Source: JAEUQQ01 sp963697285
GTDB taxonomy: Bacteria; Acidobacteriota; Vicinamibacteria; Vicinamibacterales; JAFNAJ01
Assembly: GCA_963697285.1 (NCBI GenBank)
Contig: CAVONI010000011.1
Location: 1,054,001-1,118,000 of the forward strand
Reading direction: 5' to 3'
DNA length: 64,000 nucleotides
Below, piece after piece: positions 9,301 to 16,980 of this stretch (positions are counted from its first letter, which is position 1; each line of letters opens with the position of its first letter). The translations under genes were made by a program, and so were the position numbers. The notes beneath the pieces were generated by a model that did no database searches, was not told the DNA's origin, and saw only the letters and a program-made list of their open reading frames with translations.

Positions 9301-9732
9301 CTACCGGTGGAGGTGCTTGATCATGCGCAGGCGGTTCGCGTGACCCGGCAGAATCTCGTACGACACTTCGTCCATGAGCGTGCGCATCACGTGGAACCCG
9401 AGGCCGCCCGACTTGCGCTGCGCGATCAGCGTGTCGAGGTCGGCCACCGGCAGGTGGCTGGGATCGAACCCCGCGCCCGTGTCGACCACCTCGATCTGCA
9501 ACGTGACGTCGTCGAACACGGCGCGGATGGTGACGTCCTTCGTCGCGTCGCCGTGATGGGCGTGCTCGATGACGTTGGCGCAGGCCTCATCGACGGCCAG
9601 TTCCAGCTTCGCCACATCGTCGTCGCCGAGGCCGGCCTGCGACCCGATGTTCGTGACGAACTCCCGGATCAGCGCGAGGTTCTGCGTCGATGACGGAACG
9701 CCGAGGGTGAACTTCTGCTCGAAGGCCGCCAT
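9301..9732 (-). CDS. RsbW/SpoIIAB-like serine kinase (anti-sigma type)
   Basis: 143 residues from the ATG at 9732, 4 bp after the STAS gene. It is a GHKL ATPase: the N-box helix is KLELAVDEACANVIEHAHHG, the G1 box VVDTGAGFDP and the G2 region KSGGLGFHVMRTLMDEV. Proteins of this type phosphorylate a serine of their STAS antagonist and may hold a sigma factor or other partner inactive. No sigma gene is nearby, so the output may lie elsewhere or may be an enzyme. It is the middle gene of a three-gene set (STAS, kinase, phosphatase). Confidence 0.9.
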   Translation of the reverse strand: MAAFEQKFTLGVPSSTQNLALIREFVTNIGSQAGLGDDDVAKLELAVDEACANVIEHAHHGDATKDVTIRAVFDDVTLQIEVVDTGAGFDPSHLPVADLDTLIAQRKSGGLGFHVMRTLMDEVSYEILPGHANRLRMIKHLHR

Positions 9733-9736
9733 GACG

Positions 9737-10105
9737 TCAGGCCTCGCGGGTGGGCACGTCGGCAAACCGCCGGATCGCCGCGTCACGGGTGTCGAGCATG
9801 TCGTAGATGGCCTGGAAGCCGAGGATGTCGAAAATCTGCTGCACCTTGGGCACGAGCCCGCAGATCTTGATGTCGCCGCCCTTCTCGCGGAGCTCCTCGA
9901 TGAAGCTCATGAACACGCCGAGGCCCGCCGACGAGATGTACTTCAGGTGCGAGCCGTCGACGAGGAGACGATACCGTCCGGTGTCGATCTCGGCCTGGAT
10001 CGCCCGTTCGAAGTCGGGGGCGGTGTGGGCATCGAGATACCCCTCGAGTCCGAGGATGACGATGTCACCGTCCTCGGAGCGGTGCACGGCAAACGGTTGT
10101 GGCAT
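9737..10105 (-). CDS. STAS-domain anti-anti-sigma factor (RsbV/SpoIIAA-like)
   Basis: 122 residues forming a single STAS domain. The conserved phosphorylation loop LKYISSAGLGVFMSFIEE is present, with the acceptor serine in SSAGLG, and KICGLVPKVQQIFDILGF is typical of the C-terminal helix. It is the first gene of the partner-switch operon on the minus strand. When dephosphorylated it should bind and sequester the kinase-like protein encoded next. The 248-bp stretch up to the cytochrome gene probably holds the promoter, but no clear -35/-10 pair was found. Confidence 0.92.
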   Translation of the reverse strand: MPQPFAVHRSEDGDIVILGLEGYLDAHTAPDFERAIQAEIDTGRYRLLVDGSHLKYISSAGLGVFMSFIEELREKGGDIKICGLVPKVQQIFDILGFQAIYDMLDTRDAAIRRFADVPTREA

Positions 10106-10353
10106 CTGGCCGGATCTCCCTGTGCGAAGAGCATACCCGATAGGCAGACCCGGTACAGGGCGCCATCATCGGGGCACCACGATCGGGGTGCCTCGTCAGA
10201 CGGCCGTTCGATGCCAGGTGTTTCGGCCCCTCGTCCCAGGCCCGTCACACACCGGGCCGAGGCCCTGCGTCGCACGACGCGACAGGGTCTCGGCTCGGCG
10301 AGCAACGATCATCACGGTCGAGGGTCACGCCATGTGGCGTGCCGGGATCAGCG

Positions 10354-11196
10354 TCAGAACAGGTGGTCCCAGGTGTCGTTGTGACACTGCCGGCAGTCCA
10401 TCTTGACCGTGGAGATGACATGGCCGTACGCCGCGTCGTGACAGGTCATGCACTCCGACACCGCCTTCACCGGGACGAACGTCGCCTTGAAGCGGCCCTC
10501 GGCGAACTGATTCAGCATCTCGACGGCCTTGGCCATGGTGTCGCCGGTCAGCCGCGCGCAGCGCTCGGCTCGCTCGGCAGACGACGACTTGTACCCCGAC
10601 TCCGTGCACCACTTGCTCACGGAGCCATGGCACAGCGGCGTGGTGCTGGAGGTCTGCTTCAGCGCCTTGTCGTTCCGGTTGACGAGGAAGGCACGCTGCA
10701 CGGCGTAGTCGTTGCTGATGTCGCTGGGGAACAGGGCCGTCGTGTACCATCCGAACAACTCGCTGATGAGGCTGCTGGCGCTGGCCCGATCGACGACGAG
10801 GCTGATGGCCGCCCCGGCGCCGTTGAGGGCGCCGCAGAGCGTGCCCCATCCAGCCCCACCACCGCCGCCGAAGTACATGATCTGCGGCGGCATGAGCGTG
10901 TACGGCTCACCGATCTTCTCGGCGAGGGCCGACACGAGCCCGTTGAAGGCGCCATAGCAGCAGCCGCCGTCGTAGTAGAACTTGTGCGCACGCTTCCTGA
11001 TGTCTTCCGGGTCGAGCTTGGTATACGGCCAGGGCCAGGCAAACCCCTGGACGGCTTTCACGGTGATCGGCTCCTGGCGCACCTGGTCGGCACCGGCAGC
11101 CGTGATCAGGCTACCGCCGAAGACGCCGACAGACACGCCGACGGCGGTGCGGGCGGTGCTGTCGAGGAACTGTTTCCTGGTGAGCAGCGCTTTCAT
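10354..11196 (-). CDS. split-Soret-type multiheme cytochrome c
   Basis: 280 residues from the ATG at 11196, supported by an AGGAG Shine-Dalgarno about 11 bases upstream. It opens with a signal segment (TRKQFLDSTARTAVGVSVGV). The middle holds a C_GCAxxG_C_C-type region (GGCCYGAFNGLVSALAEKIG and GWGTLCGALNGAG). The C-terminus has two CxxCH heme sites, CMTCH and CRQCH. The layout matches the split-Soret cytochrome c family known from Desulfovibrio, a periplasmic redox protein that pairs hemes between subunits. No partner reductase is adjacent, so its electron donor and acceptor are unknown. Confidence 0.8.
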   Translation of the reverse strand: MKALLTRKQFLDSTARTAVGVSVGVFGGSLITAAGADQVRQEPITVKAVQGFAWPWPYTKLDPEDIRKRAHKFYYDGGCCYGAFNGLVSALAEKIGEPYTLMPPQIMYFGGGGGAGWGTLCGALNGAGAAISLVVDRASASSLISELFGWYTTALFPSDISNDYAVQRAFLVNRNDKALKQTSSTTPLCHGSVSKWCTESGYKSSSAERAERCARLTGDTMAKAVEMLNQFAEGRFKATFVPVKAVSECMTCHDAAYGHVISTVKMDCRQCHNDTWDHLF

Positions 11197-11643
11197 GGGA
11201 CGTGCTCCTTTTCGTCGGGCGACGCATCGCGATATGCCCATGTGTCGGAGCCGGTCGCTGGCCGTTCCGTCCGTCCCAGACAAAGGCAGGCCGGACGTGC
11301 AGACAATCGCCGTGGCAAGGAAGATGAGGGCGATACAGGCGTCGTGCACACGACGCCTGCCACGGCGGGCAGAGAGCAACGGCGGCGGCACAGCGGCAGG
11401 AACGCCGCCATGGTCGCTTCGAGACCGCCAGACCCGTGCCTGGGCATGCGCACTATGCGCATTGGGCCCGGAAGACCTGGGGATTCGCAGGATGCACAAG
11501 CCACACCAGTGCAGCGAGGCAAAGAACCGCCGGTTTCCTGATGGCACGTCTGTGGGCCGATGAGAAGTCGGCGAGAACGGTTGAACACGACGGGAACCCG
11601 GCGATGCGGCGACGCACGACCCTCCGCACGATCGTCCACCCGT
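11197..11643. other. non-coding stretch with a 22-bp palindrome
   Basis: No convincing gene lies between the cytochrome start and the dnaE2 3' end, both on the minus strand. At 11337-11358 there is a perfect inverted repeat, AGGCGTCGTG-CA-CACGACGCCT, 141 bp upstream of the cytochrome ATG, which could be an operator or a leader hairpin. Nothing else in the stretch was recognised. Confidence 0.45.
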
Positions 11644-12468
11644 TCAGTGAAAGTCGTGCGACGCGATCTCGACCCCGCCCCCGCCCAGCGCCACCACACG
11701 ATCGGCGTTCACCGACGTCACACCCTCCTGCTGCTGCAGGATGCCCTCGACGATCACGAACGGCTCGCTGACGATGATGCGGCGCTGACCGTCGAAGACA
11801 TCGGGACGCACGATGATGTTCGAGATGCCCGTCTCGTCTTCCAGCGTCAGGAACGTGAACCCCCTGGCCGTGCCCGGACGCTGGCGCGTGATGACGGCGC
11901 CGGCAATCAACACGCGCCGGCCAGCGCGCGCCACCGGAAGATCGATGGCCCGCAGCACGCCGCGCAGGGCCAGTTCGCGTCGCCTGAGCGACATCGGATG
12001 AGGCCCGATCGTGAGGCCGGTCCCCACGTAGTCGGCGGCCACGCGCTCAATCGGCGTCATCGGCGGCAGCGGCGAACGTGTGCGCCCCGTCCCATGGCCG
12101 TTGGATCCAGGTGCGGCGACCTCGTGCGCGTCGGCTTCTGCCTTCGACACGGGCGCAGCATGGGGCAGGCCGTCCTTCGTGGAGGCCGGGGGATGCGACG
12201 TGGCACGCGTGGGATCGAACACGGGCATGTCGGCACCGTCGCCCTCCTCGTCGAGCCCCGTGAACAGTTCGCCAGACGGACGCACGGCGCGCTCGATCTG
12301 CCACAAGGCCGTCCGGCGGTCGTACCCGAACCCGTTGAGCGCCCCGATCTCGGCCAGTACCGACACCTCGTCGCGACGGGCGCCTGTCACGGCGATCAAG
12401 TGCTCGATCGAGCGAAAGGGGCGACGGGCCGCATGGGATGCGGCCCCTACGGAGGCGCTCGGTCGCAA
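11644..12468 (-). pseudogene. dnaE2: dnaE2 C-terminal part, out of frame with the rest
   Basis: About 260 residues that continue the DnaE2 fold: RPFRSIEHLIAVTG (helix-hairpin-helix region), EIGALNGFGYDRRTALWQIE, then the OB-fold domain GLTIGPHPMSLRR, ITRQRPGTARGFTFLTLEDE and GISNIIVRPDVF. It lies in a different frame from the catalytic part at 12047-15250, and a repeat-bounded insertion ends exactly where this homology resumes (about 12425). Only a TTG could serve as a local start, so independent translation is doubtful. Together the two parts make one error-prone polymerase of normal domain order. Confidence 0.75.
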
Positions 12469-15250
12469 TGGCGGTGCTGGTGGCCCAGTCGTGCGCGCAC
12501 ACGCGACAGAACCACCGCACGCCCGAGGCGGTCATCACGCGATCGATCATCGACGGGTCGTCGTTCGGACACTTCGCACACGACGAGGGCGAAGGGGTCA
12601 CGTCTTTCATTGCAGCATTTTTCAAGACCTGGCCCCTCGGAGACAGCGATCGGGCCGCACGGGGTGCGGCCCCTACACCGGCCCCGTCACCCATCTCCCC
12701 ACCGGAGGCATGCACGACCGAAGCGCTCGCGCCCTCTATCCGCCGCCCCACGTCCTCGCGCAATCCACGCGCGTACCTCAACCCGAGGCGAACCGTGCCA
12801 TCGTCATCCACGCGGCACTCCCACGACGAGCGCTGCACGTCAATGGGCGTGAACCGCACACCGTGCCGCTGCGCGTCCTTGACGAGCGTGGCCGGATGGT
12901 AGAACCCCATCGGCTGGTTGTTGAGCAACGCCGTGTAGAAGGCCGCCGGGTAGTGCGCCTTGAGGTACGCGCTCGCATACACGATCAGCGCGAAGCTCGC
13001 CGCGTGCGACTCGGGAAAGCCGTACAGCGCAAACGACACGATCGACTTGACGATCGCATCCGCGGCCTCGCTGCCGATGCCGTTGCGCGCCATCCCTGCC
13101 CGCAGCTTGGTCTCGATCTGCCGCATGCGCTCCTCGGATCGCTTGAATCCCATCGCGCGCCGCAGTTCCTCGGCCTCGCCGCCGGTGAATCCCGCGGCGA
13201 CCATCGCCATCCTGAGCAACTGCTCCTGGAACAACGGAACGCCCAGCGTGCGCTTCAGGATGGGCTCGAGCGCCGGGTGCGCATACGTCACGACCTCGCG
13301 CCCGTTGCGGCGCTTGATGTAGGGATGCACCATCTGCCCGACGATGGGCCCCGGCCTGATCAACGCGACCTCGACGACGATGTCGTAGAAGTGGCGCGGC
13401 TTGAGGCGCGGAAGCGTCGCCATCTGCGCCCGCGACTCGACCTGGAAGATGCCGATCGTGTCGGCCTCCTGCAGCATCCGGTAGACGGTGGGATCGTCGG
13501 GTGGCAACTGCGCGAGGTCGAGCGTCGCCACGCCGGCCGCCTCGGCCTCGGTGTTGATGATCGTCAGGGCATCCTGCAGCACCGCCATCATGCCGAGGCC
13601 GAGCAAGTCGACCTTCACGATCCCCATGTCGGCGCAGTCTTCCTTGTCCCACTGCATCACCACGCGGCCCGGCATCGTGGCGGGCTCGAGCGGCACGACC
13701 TCGTCGAGGCGTCCGGCGCACATCACCATCCCGCCCGAGTGCTGCCCGAGGTGACGTGGGAGGTGCTGCACGCGCTTCCACAGGTCGGCAAACAGCCGGA
13801 TGCGTCCATCGTCGGGATCGAGCCCGACGTCGCGCAGGTGCCGCGTCAGCGACTCCTTCGGATCGCGCCACTCGAACGGCGACAGCACCTTCGACAGGCG
13901 GTCGACGAGCGCGGCATCGAGATCGAGCGCCTTGCCCACCTCGCGCGCCGCACTGCGGCTGCGATACGTGATGATGTTGGCCGTCATCGCCGCACCGTGC
14001 TGGCCGTAGCGGCGATAGACGTACTGGATGACCTCTTCGCGGCGGTCGCCGCTCGGCAGGTCGAGGTCGATGTCGGGCCACTCGCCGCGCTCCTCTGAGA
14101 GGAAGCGCTCGAAGAGCAGTTCCATCTTCACCGGATCCACGGCCGTGATGCCCAGGCTGTAGCACACGGCGCTGTTGGCGGCCGATCCGCGGCCCTGCAC
14201 GAGGATGCCGTGCTGGCGCGCGTAGTTCACGATGTCCCAGACGATGAGGAAGTAGCCCGCGAGATCGAGGCGCTCGATGAGATCGAGTTCGCGGGCAATC
14301 TGCGCCCGCGCGCGATCGTGGAAGGGCCGGTAGCGCTCGCACGCGCCGACCGCGGTGATCTTGCGCAGGAACGACGCCTGCGTCTCGCCGGGCGGCACGG
14401 GATACGCCGGAAAGCGATACCCGAGATCGGTCATCGAGTACGTGAGCCGATCCGCCAGCGCGCACGAGGCCTGGATGGCGTGCGGCACATCGCGGAACAG
14501 GTCAGCCATCGCCGACGGGGCCTTGAGCACGCGCTCGGCGTTGACCGCCAGGCGCGCGCCGGCCTTCGCCAGCGACGTCCCGTGCCGCACGCACGTCAGC
14601 ACGTCGAACAGCGGGCGCTCGTCGACCGTCGCGAACCGCACGCCGTTCGTGGCCACGACCGGGACGCGATACGCCGACGCGAGCGCCATGAGCGCCTGAC
14701 CGTCGGCGAGATCGTCGCGGCGATGGTGCCGCTGCAGCTCGACGTAGACGTTGCCAGCACCGAAGACACCGATGACGCGATCGAGCAGCCCGCCCACGCC
14801 GTAGTGCGCCGTGATGAGCGCCGCGCGCCCGACCAGCGCCACCAGACCGGCGGTCTCGCCCTCGAGGTCATCGAGGCCGAGCGCCCCTTCGCCCTTCGCT
14901 GCCCCGCATTTCATCCGCGTGATGAGGCGGCACAGGGCCTTGTAGCCGGCAGCGGATTCGACGAGCACCGGAAGCCGCCACAGCCTGGGCGGATGTGGCG
15001 TCTTCCAGATGCCGCCCTCACCGCCGCCGGCGCGGATGGTCAGTTCAGCGCCAACGATGGCGCGCAGGCCGGCGGCGCTCGCCGCAAGGTGAAATCGCGG
15101 AATGCCCGAGATATTGTCGCGATCGAGCAGCGCGCACGATGTATAGCCGAGCGTGGCCGCCCGTTCGACGAGGGCTTCGGGGGTCGAGGCGCCGTCGAGG
15201 AACGAGAAGGCTGACGCCGCGTGGAGTTCGATATAGGGGCTGGTCGGCAT
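12047..15250 (-). CDS. dnaE2: error-prone DNA polymerase III alpha DnaE2/ImuC (frame-disrupted)
   Basis: Start at the ATG at 15250, where the PHP domain begins (YIELHAASAFSFLDGAS). The PHP domain runs to about residue 260. The palm carries the catalytic acidic motif EWPDIDLDLPSGDRREE, and the fingers and tau-like segments follow (GLRYARGLREDVGRRIE at about residue 840). DnaE2 (ImuC) is the catalytic subunit of the SOS mutasome with ImuA and ImuB, whose genes are at 37.2-39.8 kb here instead of adjacent. After about 12735 the frame leaves DnaE2 sequence, passes through an inserted zinc-ribbon-coding segment and ends out of frame at 12047. True C-terminal sequence is at 11644-12468. The polymerase is either inactivated or the frame break is an assembly indel. 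Confidence 0.85.
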   Translation of the reverse strand: MPTSPYIELHAASAFSFLDGASTPEALVERAATLGYTSCALLDRDNISGIPRFHLAASAAGLRAIVGAELTIRAGGGEGGIWKTPHPPRLWRLPVLVESAAGYKALCRLITRMKCGAAKGEGALGLDDLEGETAGLVALVGRAALITAHYGVGGLLDRVIGVFGAGNVYVELQRHHRRDDLADGQALMALASAYRVPVVATNGVRFATVDERPLFDVLTCVRHGTSLAKAGARLAVNAERVLKAPSAMADLFRDVPHAIQASCALADRLTYSMTDLGYRFPAYPVPPGETQASFLRKITAVGACERYRPFHDRARAQIARELDLIERLDLAGYFLIVWDIVNYARQHGILVQGRGSAANSAVCYSLGITAVDPVKMELLFERFLSEERGEWPDIDLDLPSGDRREEVIQYVYRRYGQHGAAMTANIITYRSRSAAREVGKALDLDAALVDRLSKVLSPFEWRDPKESLTRHLRDVGLDPDDGRIRLFADLWKRVQHLPRHLGQHSGGMVMCAGRLDEVVPLEPATMPGRVVMQWDKEDCADMGIVKVDLLGLGMMAVLQDALTIINTEAEAAGVATLDLAQLPPDDPTVYRMLQEADTIGIFQVESRAQMATLPRLKPRHFYDIVVEVALIRPGPIVGQMVHPYIKRRNGREVVTYAHPALEPILKRTLGVPLFQEQLLRMAMVAAGFTGGEAEELRRAMGFKRSEERMRQIETKLRAGMARNGIGSEAADAIVKSIVSFALYGFPESHAASFALIVYASAYLKAHYPAAFYTALLNNQPMGFYHPATLVKDAQRHGVRFTPIDVQRSSWECRVDDDGTVRLGLRYARGLREDVGRRIEGASASVVHASGGEMGDGAGVGAAPRAARSLSPRGQVLKNAAMKDVTPSPSSCAKCPNDDPSMIDRVMTASGVRWFCRVCAHDWATSTAIATERLRRGRIPCGPSPLSLDRALDRRDRRPSRRGVGTGRDRGAQRVRVRPPDGLVADRARRASVWRTVHGARRGGRRCRHARVRSHACHVASPGLHEGRPAPCCARVEGRSRRARGRRTWIQRPWDGAHTFAAAADDAD
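12426..12450 (-). repeat. family-B palindromic repeat
   Basis: On the minus strand it reads GTAGGGGCCGCATCCCATGC followed by GGCCC: a GGGCCGCA/TGCGGCCC stem around a short loop. It marks the exact left border of the insertion in dnaE2 and is the place where the reading frame changes. Confidence 0.75.
12594..12636. repeat. family-A palindromic repeat, 43 bp
   Basis: Second copy of the element at 4310-4352, with the same length and core and the right end decayed to TGGCCCC. It is inside the dnaE2 insertion, and on the minus strand its ATG (GCAATGAAAGACGTGACCCC) begins the zinc-ribbon frame. Confidence 0.7.
12652..12679 (-). repeat. family-B palindromic repeat
   Basis: On the minus strand GGTGTAGGGGCCGCACCCCG then TGCGGCCC: stem GGGCCGCA/TGCGGCCC with loop CCCCG. 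It has the same orientation as the copy at 12426-12450, so the pair forms direct repeats about 225 bp apart around the zinc-ribbon segment. Confidence 0.75.
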
Positions 15251-15256
15251 GGCGAT

Positions 15257-15274
15257 GTTTCGCTTTTTGTTCGC
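15257..15274. promoter_or_regulatory. possible SOS operator upstream of dnaE2
   Basis: GTTTCGC and GTTCGC half-sites (TTTC-N7-GTTC) lie 7 bp upstream of the dnaE2 ATG. A related word pair, CGAACA-GTGTTTCGCC, occurs upstream of imuA at 39801-39816. GTTC-N7-GTTC is the LexA box of alphaproteobacteria; the acidobacterial box is not known to me, so this is a suggestion only. Confidence 0.25.
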
Positions 15275-15345
15275 CGCACCAAGGTAGACAGATCCATGCC
15301 GCACGTCAAGCTTGCGGGTGGCCTGCGCATGGCTGTCCACGAATC

Positions 15346-15367
15346 TCGTATCTTCATACGATATACT
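15346..15367 (+). promoter_or_regulatory. operator and -10 element of the toxin-antitoxin pair
   Basis: A perfect inverted repeat TCGTAT-CTTC-ATACGA (15346-15361) directly abuts a -10-like TATACT (15362-15367). The antitoxin ATG at 15374 is only 6 bp downstream of the TATACT, so the transcript would be leaderless or nearly so. An autoregulatory operator in this position is typical of type II toxin-antitoxin operons. Confidence 0.5.
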
Positions 15368-15373
15368 GTGTTC

Positions 15374-15703
15374 ATGTCAAAACGAGCCGTCTCGCTCACC
15401 CTCGACGAATCGAACCTCGTCTGGCTGCGCGGTCAGGCATCGAGGCGCGGCGCGAGAAGCCTGAGTCACACGGTTGACCAACTGATCACGCTCGCCCGGA
15501 CCGCCGGCCTCGGGACACCACGCGCCGTGCGCTCGGTCGCCGGCACGATCGATCTCGACGCGACCGATCCGCAGCTCGCGTCAGCGAACGAGGCCGTACG
15601 CGCGCTGTTCCACGAGTCGCTCGCCCGCCCACTGGTGGTCATGGAACCTGCCGCGCCGTTCACGCCACACACGACCCGCCGACGGGGGACGCGACGTGGC
15701 TGA
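15374..15703 (+). CDS. VapB-like antitoxin
   Basis: 109 residues from the ATG at 15374, which follows a promoter/operator-like site. The N-terminus SKRAVSLTLDESNLVWLRGQ and SLSHTVDQLITLART fit a ribbon-helix-helix DNA-binding domain. The rest is flexible and basic at the end, as expected for a toxin-neutralising tail. Its stop overlaps the GTG start of the PIN toxin by 8 bp. It should bind and inhibit the toxin and repress its own promoter. Divergent from dnaE2. Confidence 0.7.
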   Translation: MSKRAVSLTLDESNLVWLRGQASRRGARSLSHTVDQLITLARTAGLGTPRAVRSVAGTIDLDATDPQLASANEAVRALFHESLARPLVVMEPAAPFTPHTTRRRGTRRG

Positions 15704-16103
15704 CCTGCCCGGCGCCGTCACCGACACGAATGCCCTGCTCTTCTTCGCCAGCGGCAGCAACGTCCTGGGCAAACGCGCTGCCGCGCATTTCGCGCAAGCC
15801 GACGTCCAGCAGGCGCTGATCTACGTCCCGACGACGGTGATGTGGGAAGTGAGTCTGCTCGCACGCTCTGGGCGCGTCAGCCTGCGGCGTTCGGTCGGCG
15901 GCTTCTTCGACGACCTGTTCAGCAACCCGGCGTTCCAGCCCGTCGAGTTGTCGCCCGCGCACGTCTACGCCGCCGACGAGATGCGCTTCACGCGGGATCC
16001 GTTCGACGCGCTCATCTGCGCAACCGCACAATCGCTGCAGTTGCCGTTGATGACGAGCGACGCGGCGATTCGTGCTGCGGGCGTCGTGCGGATCCTCTGG
16101 TAG
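15696..16103 (+). CDS. PIN-domain toxin (VapC-like RNase)
   Basis: 135 residues, the usual VapC length, starting at a GTG overlapping the antitoxin end. The acidic PIN residues are in AVTDTNALLF (first Asp), PTTVMWEVSLLA (Glu), DPFDALICATA (Asp) and LMTSDAAI (Asp). PIN toxins are Mg-dependent endoribonucleases that cut tRNA or rRNA. It is paired with the antitoxin gene, giving a complete module. Confidence 0.88.
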   Translation: MADLPGAVTDTNALLFFASGSNVLGKRAAAHFAQADVQQALIYVPTTVMWEVSLLARSGRVSLRRSVGGFFDDLFSNPAFQPVELSPAHVYAADEMRFTRDPFDALICATAQSLQLPLMTSDAAIRAAGVVRILW

Positions 16104-16264
16104 CCCGGTTGACGATCGCCTCGTCTGAAGGACGCTCGTGATCGTGACGCTCGTGATCGTGTCCGCAGCGGTGACGCGCGACGCTATACTGCGGCCGGCC
16201 TGCGCCCGGCGGGACACGCCGCCGGCGATGCGAGGCTGAGCGACGACCACGTTCGGAGGGCGTC

Positions 16265-16693
16265 ATGAGCAGTCAACGTGCGCGGGGCATCACGGGTGGC
16301 GGTCACGATGCGTTCGACGGGCTCATGACCTTGCTCGTCGTCGCCCTCGCCGTGCTCGCCTTCGACGACATCACGACCGACACGGCCATGACCTTCGTCG
16401 TCGAATGGGGACTGCTCACCGCCGCCGCGGCCTGGGGGGCGGTGCTGACGTTGCGCCTGGCGCATCGAGGCGACGCGACCTTCGCCGCCTTCTCGTTCGT
16501 GTGCCTGTGCGCCGCGCTGTGGGGCCATCGCGCGATTGGGCCCGGCACGCGCCCCAGTTGGCAACCGGCGTACGTGGCCGTGGTGGGGGCGCTCATTGGC
16601 TACGTCGCCATCGCGGTCGGCTTGCTGGTTCGCGCCTCGGGCACAGCAGGACACGCGTCGAGCGTCGATCGCGAGGTATCCAACCTGCGATGA
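16265..16693 (+). CDS. small polytopic membrane protein
   Basis: 142 residues with four predicted hydrophobic stretches (TLLVVALAVLAF, VVEWGLLTAAAAWGAVLTL, AFSFVCLCAALWG, VAVVGALIGYVAIAVGLLV) and short polar ends. I do not recognise the family. Its TGA overlaps the ATG of the hydantoinase relic (ATGA), so they may be transcribed together. Confidence 0.55.
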   Translation: MSSQRARGITGGGHDAFDGLMTLLVVALAVLAFDDITTDTAMTFVVEWGLLTAAAAWGAVLTLRLAHRGDATFAAFSFVCLCAALWGHRAIGPGTRPSWQPAYVAVVGALIGYVAIAVGLLVRASGTAGHASSVDREVSNLR

Positions 16694-16980
16694 CCACGGC
16701 GCACGCACCATGGCGATTCGGAACCTTCATCGAGAACACCGGCGCGACGGGATATGTCGTGCACCTGTCCTGCGAGCCGGCGTTGCGCGCCGCCCTTGCG
16801 GCGATCCCGGTGGCCACGCAGCACGTCAACAACGACTACAACGGGTTCGAGGGCATGGTGATCGACGGACGGCCGTCGGTGGTCACCGTGCGCGGGCTCG
16901 TGCAGGTGCGCGACGGCCAGTTCGTCGGCGACCGCCGTCGCGGGCGCCTGCTGCGCCGCGAGGCGATGACTCCGGCGTGA
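16690..16980 (+). pseudogene. D-hydantoinase/dihydropyrimidinase relic
   Basis: Only 96 residues, against about 460 in the family. Residues 10-35 (ENTGATGYVVHLSCEPALRA) match the middle of hydantoinases and residues 42-92 (HVNNDYNGFEGM ... VRGLVQVRDGQFVG ... GRLLRRE) match the extreme C-terminus. The N-terminal half and an internal block, with most metal ligands, are missing. It probably arose by internal deletion. It overlaps the 3' end of the acyltransferase gene on the other strand by 98 bp. Confidence 0.65.

Larger units (their letters stand above)
12426..12735 (-). mobile_element. repeat-bounded insertion with zinc-ribbon coding, inside dnaE2
   Basis: Between DnaE2 residues GRRIEGA and RPFRSIE, which adjoin in the family, lie about 300 bp of unrelated DNA. 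It contains two family-B palindromes as direct repeats (12426-12450 and 12652-12679) and one family-A repeat (12594-12636). Read on the minus strand, the family-A repeat supplies an ATG and the frame continues into CAKC-X20-CRVC, a zinc-ribbon pattern (SSCAKCPNDDPSMIDR ... VRWFCRVCAHDW). It stays open with the upstream dnaE2 frame. Whether it is a mobile minigene or a chance fusion cannot be decided from one copy. Confidence 0.6.

Noticed and set aside
11200..11547. Upstream extension of the cytochrome gene to 11547
   Set aside because: The extra ~117 residues have no family similarity, while the ATG at 11196 has a strong Shine-Dalgarno and is followed by a signal peptide.
15300..15373. Earlier start for the VapB-like antitoxin
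   Set aside because: It would read through the operator and the -10 box, and the extra residues do not fit a ribbon-helix-helix N-terminus.
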